A stretch of DNA of 64,000 bases from Kitagawia praeruptora (lineage: Eukaryota; Streptophyta; Magnoliopsida; Apiales; Apiaceae): contig CM075348.1 in assembly GCA_037693485.1 (NCBI GenBank), positions 682,001-746,000 on the forward strand. Direction: 5' to 3'. Of this stretch, positions 1 through 11,111 are shown piece by piece. Position 1 is the stretch's first letter. The number at the start of each line of letters is the position of its first letter. A program made the translations under genes and the position numbers. The notes below the pieces were generated by a model. It was not told the DNA's origin and searched no databases. It worked only from the letters and a program-made list of their open reading frames with translations.

Positions 1-1055
1 TTATAATTACTATAAACTAATCAATTACCCTTTTCACCTAGAACATATAACCTTTTTAATTTTCACTAACTAAATTCTCTATTTTTCTAATCAGGACACG
101 GGCATTCTATTTTATAAAATGAAGTAATAATTTTATAATTACTAATAATTAATTGATTATTCTTTTTAATCTATACTATTATATAAAAACCGAAACATTA
201 AAAGTTTGGTTCAATGGTACCTATTGAATTTACCTAATTACCCTTACTCAATTACAGATCTACTAACTAATCAATTTCCTTTAAAGGTTACACGTATTAT
301 CTTTTCTATTTTCAAGAACTAAATAATTTCCTATTTCAGGTAAAATACAATATCTTTTATATTTTATCCAACTAAAATTTCTCATTTATTAATCAATTCC
401 TTTTTCAGTTTAAACATATAACCTTTTTTATTTTTCAATAACTAAATAATTTTCTTTTTCATTTAAAATAGAATATCTTTTACATTTTACCCAACTAAAA
501 TTTCTCCTTTTTAAAAACACTACGAGCAATTTTGTTTAATAAAATAACATAATTATATATAATTACTATTTACTAATCAATTACCTTTTTCAGTCAAAAC
601 ACGTTACCTTTTCTCTTTTCTGTAACTAAAATCTCTTTTTTTCCAATTATATCATGGACGGTTACCCTTTTCAGCAAAACACGTTACCTTTTTTCTTTTC
701 TTTTTTACTAAAACCTCCATTTTTCTAATTATATTATAGGCGTTTCTATTTAATAAAAATAAAAATAATATTATAATACTAATAATTAACCAATTACCTT
801 TTCAGCTAAAAAATAACATAATTATATATAATTATTATTAACTAATCAATTACATTTTTCAGTCAAAACACATTACCTTTTCTCTTTTCTCTAACTAAAA
901 TCTCTCTTTTTCCAATTATATCATGGACGGTTACCTTTTTTCAGCAAAACACGTTACCTTTTTTCTTTCTTCTTACTAAAATCTCCATTTTTCTAATTAT
1001 ATTACAGGCGTTTCTATTTAATACAAATAAAATAATAACTTTATAATCTATACAA
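1..1055 (+). repeat. AT-rich Helitron-type remnant with internal tandem duplication
   Basis: No gene is visible. The stretch is built from short phrases such as 'acacgttacctttt' and 'ccaattatatcatgg' that recur in the other Helitron-like copies of the window. A block of about 269 bp starting near 541 is repeated from about 810, giving two tandem copies. A Helitron-like 5' terminus, TCTATACTATTATATAAAA, begins at 170, but no matching 3' terminus follows before the next element. I read it as a truncated, internally duplicated non-autonomous Helitron; the family assignment is inference. Confidence 0.5.
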
Positions 1056-1421
1056 TCTATACTATATTATAATAAGCAAAACGGGGTATAATTTGTAGTT
1101 GGTTACCCCCTATTTTTGGTTTTCCCCATTTTTGGTTATCCCTCACTTATCACCGTTAAATCAGCAACTCAAATAGATCATGACCGTTAGATTTAACAAT
1201 ACTAAAATACTAAAAGTTGTTATATGCAGAAGGTCCAAGGTTCGATTCCTGCCAACAACATATTAATTTATATTTAATACTAAAAATTATAATATACAAA
1301 TATGTAAGGTTTGAATTCTTTCAATAAAATATTAAAATCAATATTTATAATATTATATTATATTATAAATAAATTATAAAATATTAAAAGTAACCCGTGC
1401 TTTGCACGGGCTATAAGCTAG
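1056..1421 (+). mobile_element. Small complete non-autonomous Helitron (366 bp)
   Basis: The element starts with TCTATACTATATTATAA and ends with CTAG just before a T. A 3' hairpin, CCCGTGCTTTGCACGGG, lies about 8 bases before the end. A 5'-TC start, a 3' hairpin, a CTRR end and insertion between A and T without target duplication are the known Helitron hallmarks, and all are present. It has no coding capacity. It sits inside the older remnant that precedes it. Confidence 0.75.
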
Positions 1422-1975
1422 TAATATTATAATCTATACTATTATATAAAACTGAAATAGTAAAGTTTTGGTACCTGATTTTTGGTACCAGTTTTTTGGT
1501 ACTTCGTAAATTTACTTATTTATCCTTCATTATAAAGAAAAATAAATACACCTAAAATAAATAATAACATAATATAATTAATGGTAATTAGTCGATTGTC
1601 GTTTTCATATTTACTTTTAATTGAAGATATTACCTTTTATAAACACCTTAAAATATATATACCCACCATAATTTTCAAGAAAAATATAACACCTAAATTA
1701 AATAATGACATAATATAATTAATGGTAATCAATTAACATAATAAAATTAATGGTAATTAGTCGATTGCCGTTTTCATATTAACATAATAAAATTAGTCGA
1801 TTGTCTTTTTCACATTTACTTTTAGTCGAAGATATTACTTTTTATAAATACTTAAAAACATCAATCAATCATTAATATTTCCTTTCGAATTAAAACACAT
1901 TACCATTTTAATTTAAAACAAATCTATAATCATTATTATATACCCGAAAATATCAAACCATAATTTTCAAGAAAA

Positions 1976-1980
1976 GTATA
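1976..1980. repeat. Left target-site duplication of LTR element (GTATA)
   Basis: The five bases GTATA before the 5' LTR are repeated at 11077-11081 directly after the 3' LTR. This fixes both ends of the element and shows it is a single insertion. Confidence 0.9.
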
Positions 1981-3325
1981 TGTAATACCCCATAATTTCA
2001 TAGGTGAAATTATATTATTTTATTAACCAAATTTGTCATTATATTAAATTACATTTTGTTATTATTTTTGAATCGTAAAAGTATGTTTTATTTTATTTGT
2101 CAAATAATTCACTTTATATGATGGACTCTACTTAAGATAAGCTTTCAGTTAGATATTGTTAAAGGGGATTAGCATAGCTATTGAGTTATGTAATTTAGAT
2201 AGGTTTCTAGTGCTACGCCTATATTATAAACTAGAAAGACCTAAATTTTACTGCACAGGGATCTTTTTAGAACTACAATTTGACAGGTACGGTTCTTACA
2301 AAATTGATACTATTATATTTTATTTCATACTCCTATCATTTATTCGAGCATTGATAGCCTGATTTCATAAACTGTGTGCTACTAGTTTTGTGTTTATATG
2401 TCTAGGAATACCACTTTTATTTGCTTACAAAAAAAAAAGGAGAAAGATTCACTACACCATATAATGGCTATTGCAACGATAGTTTCTTAGGTTTGTCAAA
2501 AAACGTTGCTATTGAGAAACCAAATAACACAAATTGCAACGGCTATGAAAAATGTTGCAATAGCATTGAAAAAAATTTAGAGAGTTAAAAACATTTCGTC
2601 TATTGCAACAATTTTCTTAAATCGTTGCAATAAATTTAAGTTTTGGGCCAAAAAATTGGCGGGCTTCTGAATTGTGTTAAGCGGGCTCGTAAAATTGCTT
2701 TAATATTTTGAGCGGCTGCCGGGTAAACATTTATCAGACTAAAAGAAAAAGAAAAGAGAAAGACAAAACTATTTCCCAATTCAAAATCACAGAACACAGC
2801 AGAGCTCAATCGAAGAACACGAACTTAATCCAAGAACAAATAAGACAACTCAGGCGAAGAACAAAGAAGAAGACCCAGGCAAAGCTCAAAGAAGACTCTA
2901 TCAATCAATTTCTTGAAGAAGACTCTCGAAGAAAACTAAATCGAAGCTCGGATAAGGTATGTTCCCCAAATCAATTTTGTATCAAAAAATTAGGTATATA
3001 TATGCTTAAATTTGTATATATATATGTTAACGTCGATGTGAATTTGGTATATATAGGTTTAAATTTGTATGACTGTTAGCTGGCCACTTCTTAATTAGGG
3101 TTTATATTTAGGGTGTTAGTGTTATAATTTGGGGTTTTTATAAGCTGTTCAAAATTCTTTTTCAAGAACCAAAAGTATTTTCTTAATTAGGATTACTATG
3201 GTTGTTCAAATATGTTCATACGTTTTTCCTTATATTTATAATTTTTCTTATTCCAAATCTTTGTCCTACATTGATATCAGTATCCTCTATTTTAATCACT
3301 TTTTTCTTAAATTGATGGTTCTCAG

Positions 3326-3399
3326 ATATCAGATTTTGGGATTGCAAAGTTCATGCCAGATGGCCATGAAAACCATGTTACTGCTACAGTTCTCCTAAG
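3326..3399 (+). pseudogene. Captured receptor-like kinase exon fragment (DFG region)
   Basis: After a splice-acceptor-like ctcag, one frame reads ISDFGIAKFMPDGHENHVTA. This contains the DFG magnesium-binding motif of protein kinase subdomain VII in the form typical of plant leucine-rich-repeat receptor-like kinases (DFGIAK/DFGLAK). Only about 25 residues are preserved; the activation-loop end and the APE motif are missing. It lies inside the CACTA element next to an unrelated captured gene, so it is a passenger and not a functional gene. The exact donor kinase cannot be told. Confidence 0.55.
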
Positions 3400-3488
3400 T
3401 GCTTGGAGGATATACATTAGAGATATCTGGTATTTAAGTGGGTGACCTGTGGTGCATAAACTTACCTTGTCAATGTGCTGCTTATTGC

Positions 3489-4103
3489 ATGACTAATTTG
3501 ATGAAACTCGGTTCTGATTACAAAGATGCATTCCTTGAGAAGCATGGAGTGAAGCTAGGTTTTATGTCAGGATTTGTAAAAGTGTATTAGCGTTAGATCC
3601 TAGTATGATTAAGAACAAGTGATTCTGTTGTTTCAGCAAGATTTATATACTTTCTGTTCCCTTCAGGCAGCTGTGAGTGGACTCCAAAATCAGCCTGTTA
3701 TAAATGAAGTTATTGATGGAGATGATATCATATACAGGGACTATGTTGATATTAGTATAGATGTTGGCACTCTGAAGGCAAGATATGATATACTTCTTAA
3801 ATTTTACACATAATGAATAGATGTGAATATGAAGAAAGAATATTTTCATGGAGCATCATGTTGGCTTTTAAAAATGTCCTGTCTTAGAATTCTAAACTTA
3901 TGTGAAGCATTAGGGTATAGATTACATGTATTCTTGAGTCCTGACTTGTATTCTTACATTTATTTTTGCAGGGTCTTGTTGTTCCAGTTATTCGCAATGC
4001 TGATAAAATGAATTTTGCTAAGATAGAGAAGGAGATAAATAACCTTGCTAAAAAGGCAACTGCTGGATCTATATCAATTGACGAGATGGCTGGTGGTTCT
4101 TTT
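3489..4103 (+). pseudogene. Captured fragment of 2-oxoglutarate dehydrogenase E2 (dihydrolipoyl succinyltransferase)
   Basis: Three exon-like blocks read in order as parts of the catalytic domain of the E2 subunit of the mitochondrial 2-oxoglutarate dehydrogenase complex. 3489-3581 includes YKDAFLEKHGVKLGFMSGF, 3667-3777 includes AAVSGLQNQPVINEVIDGDD and 3972-4103 includes GLVVPVIRNADKMNF and SIDEMAGGSF. The intervening introns are retained, so the fragment came from genomic DNA and not from a processed transcript. The last part of the domain, with the conserved catalytic DHR motif, is missing, as are the lipoyl domain and N-terminus. The second block is followed by gcaag, a possible GC donor. 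It is inside the CACTA element and cannot make an active enzyme. Confidence 0.8.
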
Positions 4104-4863
4104 ATGCTGATAGAAAATGTTATATTGATTTCTTGAGCACTGTAGCAACATACAGGGTACTAACTGAAGTATGTTAGATCCCAACTTACATTATTAATGT
4201 GGTTATTGATAGTCTGCAATTTACCTTTTCTTAATTATTTTTTGCACCCATTTCAGTGTTATTATAATTGTGTAAACTGAGGTCAGGTGAATTGAGTGCA
4301 GAAAAACTCCAGGAAGTTAAACTAAAGAGGTTTACCTTCCAACAATGCTTTCTTCTGTTTATAATTAGTTTCATTGTTAATTAAATAAAGAAACAAGAGC
4401 AACTAGTCTAATTATATACATGTTTATTGTATGGCCATGTTTTGTTCAGACTCGGTACTAGTGTAATAGGAATATTGCAATGTCCTTATGAAAGATTTAT
4501 TAACCCAAGAGACTTTGTTAATATCTTTCCCTTTAAAAAAATTAGTAATTATTCTTTGCAATCCCTTAGCACGTTGTAAGTACAGAAACACCATGTTTGT
4601 ACTTATTGCATCAGGTACTTGGCAAAATGTTGCCCATTTTATGCATTATTACTTGGTAATGTCATGAAAATGGAGTAAATATGTTGCAATCTTCTGTCAT
4701 AAAAGTGTTCCTTTGGCCCTTCGCTACTCTTCCTTTTTTTTATGGAACATGCCACTTTCTGCTGTCTTAGCTTTAAATTAAATTCCCTGCCAATCTTTAT
4801 TTTTGTAGAAAATTTGTCTTAGTTATCTAATTGTAGAACTCTTATCTATGACATCATGATAGT

Positions 4864-4941
4864 GATGAACCTGTTGCCGCTTATCTGGAAACCAGTGGAG
4901 GCTCATTAGAGGAATTATCTCTCAATAACGTCATCAAGGTG
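4864..4941 (+). pseudogene. Possible captured LRR-type exon fragment
   Basis: One frame reads DEPVAAYLETSGGSLEELSL followed by NNVIKV. The 'SGGSLEELSLNNV' rhythm resembles a leucine-rich repeat of the F-box/RAD7 kind. It is followed by a donor-like gtgattcc. It lies in the CACTA element downstream of the E2 fragment. At 26 residues the identity is uncertain; I call it a third captured fragment by context only. Confidence 0.35.
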
Positions 4942-7747
4942 ATTCCTATTCGCTCTTATAGTTCTGTTGTATATATTCTTGCTCTCTCCGTGGGTATACG
5001 TTTTAAATGATGACTGATTAAGCAAAGAACACTGTAACGCCCTTCTATCGTGGAGGCAAGTTAAGTGCATTGCATTTACCAATATAAGTTAGGTTGATTT
5101 ACAAGGGTGTTTTTTAACCATGCGACTAATTAATCTTTGTTGTACATTGGATAGAATGCTTTTTGTTTATCAGCCAACGTGTACACATGTTAATTTTAAA
5201 AGAGTATTTCCATTACAGGCACCTGCTTTCGGCTTTTAGTAACAGATCAGTTTGTAAGCAAGGGAAACACAACACTGCATATTGCAACAAGGGTTGTGCT
5301 CAGGTTATTTTCTCATTTTTATTATTTCTTTGATTTTCGGTTATTAACAAACTTTTGCTCATCAGAATTCATCCTAGCTTGCACTACAGACTGAATGGTA
5401 TCCTTGAGAAAACTGATTATTCATTTTTCTTGTCCCTACTTCCTGGCATGCTTTTAAAAGCCCTAAAATTAATATATTTCATATTTAAAAAGTAACACTG
5501 GAAAGTAAAGTTATATGTCTACCCTATTAGAGTATTAGTTGATGTCCATGTTCCCATTTCTCTTGGCTGTTAATCAATAATCATTTGTGGTTTTGTGCAC
5601 ATATTTGTATCAATTCACTACGATTACTTGACCATGCGTAATCAGTGTTCTTCTGCATTGTCTTAATTTTTATTATCTTTTAATTCCAGGTGACATCATT
5701 ATACTTTGTGCAATCGGTAGCAATTCTTCTGGTCAGAGTTCATCGAAACCTTACGCCACAAGCAATCGACATATGTAGTTTTTAACTAATTTATTTTGGT
5801 TTTCCGATGTATAATTATTGAAAAAAATTGATGTACAAGAATTGTAATTTTATTTGACTTTGAACAAACACATGTAATTGGATATTTGGCATTAAGTTGC
5901 CCTGGTTTATGAAATATTGATGATGCTTGGATTGTGGCTATAAATGGCCTTGTTTAGTGTATTTTCATCATGATCCTACTAATTTTTTTTTTTGAAAAAA
6001 TGTTACAATAGGGTCAAAATATGTTGCATTAATCTATAAAAAATCATTGCAATTGGTATGAAAAATGTTGCCTTTAAGTGTCAATAAACTACCTTATTAT
6101 GCTATTGCAATAGTTTTTAATTGTTGCTATAGAGTCTAAAATGTTGCTACTGAAATTTATTGCAATGATTTAATTATGTTGCTGTATGGTATCAAAAACG
6201 TTGCTAAATCGACCTATTGCAAGGCAACCGGATGCAACGCTCAGATTTTGCAAATTTGTTGCCATAGACTCTATTGCAACGAATATAGGCCTTAAGGCAA
6301 TGTTTTCATGTCGTTGCAATATGCAATATATGGTGTAGTGATTATTTAGTTGGTCTATTATAATTGTACGATATGTTTAACTTGGTTATAATTAATATAT
6401 TTTTTGTAAAATTAATAGACATGTTTTATAATTCTTTTCATGTACATAACTACGGGATGTTATTGTTTTGTTTTAATTTTTCCTTTTACAAATATTTTAA
6501 TGATATTTGTTTATTGATTTGGCCATGGTAGATTGTACATTTTTTATGTGCTAATCATGTAAGTCAATTTTGGTATTTTCACTAAAACTTTTGATTGTAC
6601 TGTATTATTAGATTGTTAATTTTTGAATCATTAAAAGGTCAAGTGGTGTACTAGTGGTCCATGTAAACATGCAGCACTTTTGATTATTATATTAATATAA
6701 TGTATATACAAGGTTACGGTGATGTCAAATGTGCCGAGTGTATTACTAATGATAATTGATAACTAGAAAAAAAAAATGTTTTGTTCAGGGGCTATGTGCA
6801 TCATGATGAGTTCATGTACTATATTATTGTATTTGAGTTAATGCAATTAAGACCCATTTAGTATATAAATTTTACACGTGTTCTTCCTCCTGTAAAATGT
6901 GAGAGTAATCCGTGATTTGGTATTTTGTGTAGGCTTAATTTGTATCATATTATTGGTATCTGGCACGTGTAAGGTAAGTTAACTTTTCGTGCTCTCCGGT
7001 ATATTTTAAAAATGTTTTAATATTTGAACTGTTTTTAAATGTTTTATATTTATAATATTTTTGTTACAAAAGTTTGGATCAAGTATGAATTTTTAGATAT
7101 AAGAATTCCCAGCTAGCTATGACTTATGAACCCGTTAGTAATTGCGTATAGTTCCGGAACTAGCATATGATACCTTACTAGGGCGTGCTTTTTATGATGC
7201 CTTCGGGAGCGCACACTTTATGATACCTTAGTAAGGAGCGCATTATTGACACCTTATGAACCTATGATACTGTGTCACCAGGTATTTGTGACCTTAGCGA
7301 ACTGTGGAATTTATTATACGGTTTTGAATTTTTGATTCTGGAAATATGATTTACGAACTATGAAATTGTGAACTTTGATTTATGGAATTTGTAAGATATT
7401 TTGTGAAACTTACTTGATCCACTGGTTAGTTCGATTAGTTTTCTTGCTGGGCTGTGTAGCTCATTATTTATGAATTTTCAGGTACTAGCTGCGAGTATGG
7501 CATTTGGATTGGATTAGAGTCGAACCAGTGTCACTTAATAATGTTCTAGTTTCTAGCTGTTTTATTTGAGGAGCTGCGTCTCTATGGATTTTGGTTTTAC
7601 ATTGGATTATTTTATGTAGTACCATTTCTGGATTTTAGAATATTTTTTACGATATTTTGGGATTTCGTTTTATGAGTTTATTCAATTTGAATTTTGTTCG
7701 ATAATTTGATTGATTGATAATAGTCCGAAAAGTCAGGCTGTTACAGT

Positions 7748-7759
7748 TGGTATCAGAGC
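7748..7759 (+). other. Primer binding site, tRNA-iMet type
   Basis: TGGTATCAGAGC starts two bases after the 5' LTR. This is the standard primer site of plant LTR elements, complementary to the 3' end of initiator tRNA-Met, where minus-strand DNA synthesis begins. Confidence 0.92.
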
Positions 7760-8001
7760 AGACTTCTCTTCGGAGTGTATTAGGTATGGGACTAGTACAT
7801 TTCCTAGGGAGCGTTTCGCGATCCTGTAGACTTCCGCTTAGGATTGACCCGTAGGGTAGTGAATTAAATTTTGGGATGATGTTCTCGCTTATGTGAATTT
7901 TGATATGTGTGATTTTATTTGTGTTATTTGATTTTGTGTTATGTGATCGTTATTTGTGCATCTAAAAGTATTATTTTATTTGTGAAGTGAAGTAAGGAAA
8001 C

Positions 8002-8088
8002 ATGAGCACTCGAGGTCGAGGTCGAGGTCGAGGCCGAGGTAGGGGCAATGGATTCAACAACAACAACAGCAACAACGACAACAACGGC

Positions 8089-8131
<43 letters not shown>

Positions 8132-9081
8132 ATGGGGGTAATATGTTTAACCAGTTAGCGCAAACCATAGCTACACTTGTTGGGAACCAGCAACCGGTTC
8201 AACGGAGCATTGTATCGGAGTTCAAGCGGTTAAATCCTCCTACTTTCGATGGTGCAACGGATCCAGCTGTTGTCGAAAAATGGACACAAGAGATGGAAAA
8301 GGCATTTGAGCTGATGGGAAGTAATGATGCATAGAAAGTGACTTTAGCTATGTATCAGTTGCAGGGCAGTGCTTATGACTGGTGGCTAATGGAGCAGAGA
8401 AGAAACGAGGGAAATCCTGATCCTGTTACCTGGGAAAGATTCAAGGCTGCATTGATTGACAAGTATTTTCCGAGAACTGTGCGCGTCCAAAAAGAGAGAG
8501 ATTTTATCAGACTTGAGCAAGGAGACAGAACAGTGACAGACTATGAGGCAGAATTTTCGAAGCTCTCTAAGTATGCTCCTACTTTGGTTGCAGATGAAGT
8601 TAGTCGTGCTAGAAGACTAGAAGAGGGACTTAGGGCTGACATTAGGCATGCGGTTGCCAATTTTGAGCTGGGTACATACGAGCAAGTGCTTAATAAGGCT
8701 CTTGTGGTTGAAAGGGGTTTGGTAGATGCAAATAAGAAGAAAGAAGAAGATGGTAAGAAGAGGAACGAACCTGCAAGTGGATTCAATGATACTGGGCCAG
8801 CAAAGAAGTTTGGAAACCGAGGGTTTAGCGGAAATGCGAATAAAGGAACTCAAGGGAACAAACTACAATGTTCCAGGTGCGGTCGTAATCATTTGGATAA
8901 AGACTGTCGATGGAACACAGGTGCTTGTTTTAGCTGCGGTGAGATGGGACATAGGGTCGCAGAATGTCCAAAACGCGATCCAGCCAATGACAAAAATAAT
9001 GATGCAAGTAAAGGCACTTTGGCAACTCTCCTTGGACCTACATATGGACGGGTATATCAGCACCAACCGAAACAAGATTAA
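8002..9081 (+). pseudogene. Ty3-type gag with one internal stop codon
   Basis: The frame starts at ATG 8002 and runs to TAA at 9079-9081, interrupted once by TAG at 8332-8334 (residue 111). The N-terminus is an RG repeat followed by a poly-asparagine tract from an (AAC)n microsatellite. The retrotransposon gag core follows, with signatures such as LQGSAYDWW, WERFKAALIDKYFP and RLEQGDRTVTDYEAEF. Two zinc knuckles are near the C-terminus: CSRCGRNHLDKDC (C-x2-C-x3-H-x4-C) and CFSCGEMGHRVAEC (C-x2-C-x4-H-x4-C). Gag forms the virus-like particle and binds the element RNA. The frame stays open on both sides of the stop, so the stop looks recent; stop-codon readthrough is possible but unsupported. 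After the gag stop the sequence passes to the polypurine tract, so no pol exists. Confidence 0.88.
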
Positions 9082-9193
9082 GGTACAAATTTATTTGTTA
9101 TGTCAATTTATTTAAAATAAGGTGTTTTTATGAACTTGTTGCATTTATGTGTTTTTATATTTTGTTATAAAATTTGGGGACAAATTTTTTTTT

Positions 9194-9206
9194 AAGGAGG
9201 GTAGAA
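9194..9206 (+). other. Polypurine tract of the gag-only element
   Basis: AAGGAGGGTAGAA directly precedes the 3' LTR. A purine-rich run at this position primes plus-strand synthesis in LTR retrotransposons. Confidence 0.8.
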
Positions 9207-11076
9207 TGTAATACCCCATAATTTCATAGGTGAAATTATATTATTTTATTAACCAAATTTGTCATTATATTAAATTACATTTTGTTATTATTTTTGAATC
9301 GTAAAAGTATGTTTTATTTTATTTGTCAAATAATTCACTTTATATGATGGACTCTACTTAAGATATGCTTTCAGTTAGATATTGTTAAAGGGGATTAGCA
9401 TAGCTATTGAGTTACGTAATTTAGATAGGACTCTAGTGCTACGCCTATATTATAAACTAGAAAGACCTAAATTTTACTGTACAGGGATCTTTTTAGAACT
9501 ACAATTTGACAGGTACGGTTCTTACTAAATTGATACTATTATATTTTATTTCATACTCCTATCATTTATTCGAGCATTGATAGCCTGATTTCATAAACTG
9601 TGTGCTACTAGTTTTGTGTTTATATGTCCAGGAATACCATTTTTATTTGCTTACAAAAAAAAAAAGAGAAAGATTATTTAGTTGGTCTATTATAATTGTA
9701 CGATATGTTTAACTTGGTTATAATTAATATATTTTTTGTAAAATTAATAGACATGTTTTATAATTCTTTTCATGTACATAACTACGGGATGTTATTGTTT
9801 TGTTTTAATTTTTCCTTTTACAAATATTTTAATGATATTTGTTTATTGATTTGGCCATGGTAGATTGTACATTTTTTATGTGCTAATCATGTAAGTCAAT
9901 TTTGGTATTTTCACTAAAACTTTTGATTGTACTGTATTATTAGATTGTTAATTTTTGAATCATTAAAAGGTCAAGTGGTGTACTAGTGGTCCATGTAAAC
10001 ATGCAGCACTTTTGATTATTATATTAATATAATGTATATACAAGGTTACGGTGATGTCAAATGTGCCGAGTGTATTACTAATGATAATTGATAACTAGAA
10101 AAAAAAATGTTTTGTTCAGGGGCTATGTGCATCATGATGAGTTCATGTACTATATTATTGTATTTGAGTTAATGCAATTAAGACCCATTTAGTATATAAA
10201 TTTTACACGTGTTCTTCCTCCTGTAAAATGTGAGAGTAATCCGTGATTTGGTATTTTGTGTAGGCTTAATTTGTATCATATTATTGGTATCTGGCACGTG
10301 TAAGGTAAGTTAACTTTTCGTGCTCTCCGGTATATTTTAAAAATGTTTTAATATTTGAACTGTTTTTAAATGTTTTATATTTATAATATTTTTGTTACAA
10401 AAGTTTGGATCAAGTATGAATTTTTAGATATAAGAATTCCCAGCTAGCTATGACTTATGAACCCGTTAGTAATTGCGTATAGTTCCGGAACTAGCCTATG
10501 ATACCTTACAAGGGCGTGCTTTTTATGATGCCTTCGGGAGCGCACACTTTATGATACCTTAGTAAGGAGCGCATTATTGACACCTTATGAACCTATGATA
10601 CTGTGTCACCAGGTATTTGTGACCTTAGCGAACTGTGGAATTTATTATACGGTTTTGAATTTTTGATTCTGGAAATATGATTTACGAACTATGAAATTGT
10701 GAACTTTGATTTATGGAATTTGTATGATATTTTGTGAAACTTACTTGATCCACTGGTTAGTTCGATTAGTTTTCTTGCTGGGCTGTGTAGCTCATTATTT
10801 ATGAATTTTCAGGTACTAGCTGCGAGTATGGCATTTGGATTGGATTAGAGTCGAACCAGTGTCACTTAATAATGTTCTAGTTTCTAGCTGTTTTATTTGA
10901 GGAGCTGCGTCTCTATGGATTCTGGTTTTACATTGGATTATTTTATGTAGTACCATTTCTGGATTTTAGAATATTTTTTACGATATTTTGGGATTTCGTT
11001 TTATGAGTTTATTCAATTTGAATTTTGTTCGATAATTTGATTGATTGATAATAGTCCGAAAAGTCAGGCTGTTACA
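9207..11076 (+). repeat. 3' LTR (1870 bp)
   Basis: It begins TGTAATACC and ends GCTGTTACA, followed by the target duplication GTATA. It is uninterrupted and preserves the empty CACTA target site (one ATT near 9674). It matches the two halves of the 5' LTR with about a dozen visible base differences. Confidence 0.92.
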
Positions 11077-11111
11077 GTATAACGCTTAAAATAAATAATA
11101 ACATAATATAA

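Larger units (their letters stand above)
2450..6340 (+). mobile_element. CACTA (En/Spm) transposon carrying host gene fragments
   Basis: The element starts CACTACACCATATA and ends with the inverse, TATATGGTGTAGTG. It is flanked by the 3-bp duplication ATT (2447-2449 and 6341-6343). The uninterrupted 3' LTR shows the empty site, with a single ATT at the matching place. Subterminal regions (about 2460-2640 and 5990-6330) carry many copies of a 'ttgcaacg'-like motif in both orientations, as expected for transposase binding regions of CACTA elements. No transposase ORF is visible in the 3.9 kb, so it is non-autonomous. Its interior contains exon-like pieces of several plant genes, with introns, so it is a Pack-CACTA type. 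Strand is given as + only because captured exons read that way. Confidence 0.92.
1981..7745 (+). repeat. 5' LTR, interrupted by CACTA element
   Basis: LTR sequence occupies 1981-2449 and 6344-7745. Removing the CACTA element and one ATT copy leaves about 1.87 kb, equal to the uninterrupted 3' LTR. The end GCTGTTACA lies two bases before the primer site. The inserted CACTA lies between the LTR start and its middle, so it may disturb the promoter. Confidence 0.9.
1981..11076 (+). mobile_element. Gag-only Ty3-type LTR retrotransposon (TR-GAG-like), carrying a CACTA insertion
   Basis: Both LTRs begin TGTAATACC and end GCTGTTACA, and the element is flanked by GTATA on each side. A primer site matching initiator tRNA-Met follows the 5' LTR, and a purine-rich tract precedes the 3' LTR. 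The internal region (7746-9206) is only about 1.46 kb and holds a gag ORF. Protease, reverse transcriptase, RNase H and integrase are all absent, with no room for them. Elements with LTRs plus gag alone are known in plants as TR-GAGs and need pol from related autonomous copies. I counted about a dozen differences between the two LTRs over about 1.87 kb, so the insertion is young. Confidence 0.9.

Noticed and set aside
1215..1260. tRNA-like B-box phrase 'ggttcgattcc' near the end of the small Helitron
   Set aside because: No matching A box, acceptor stem or cloverleaf could be formed around it; it is a single internal motif in a repeat.
7971..8168. Minus-strand ORF of poly-leucine and proline/arginine
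   Set aside because: It is the mirror of the (AAC)n and RG-coding repeats in gag on the plus strand.
8726..9115. Second plus-strand ORF overlapping the end of gag
   Set aside because: Out of frame with the zinc knuckles and without protease-like motifs; it is a shadow of gag.
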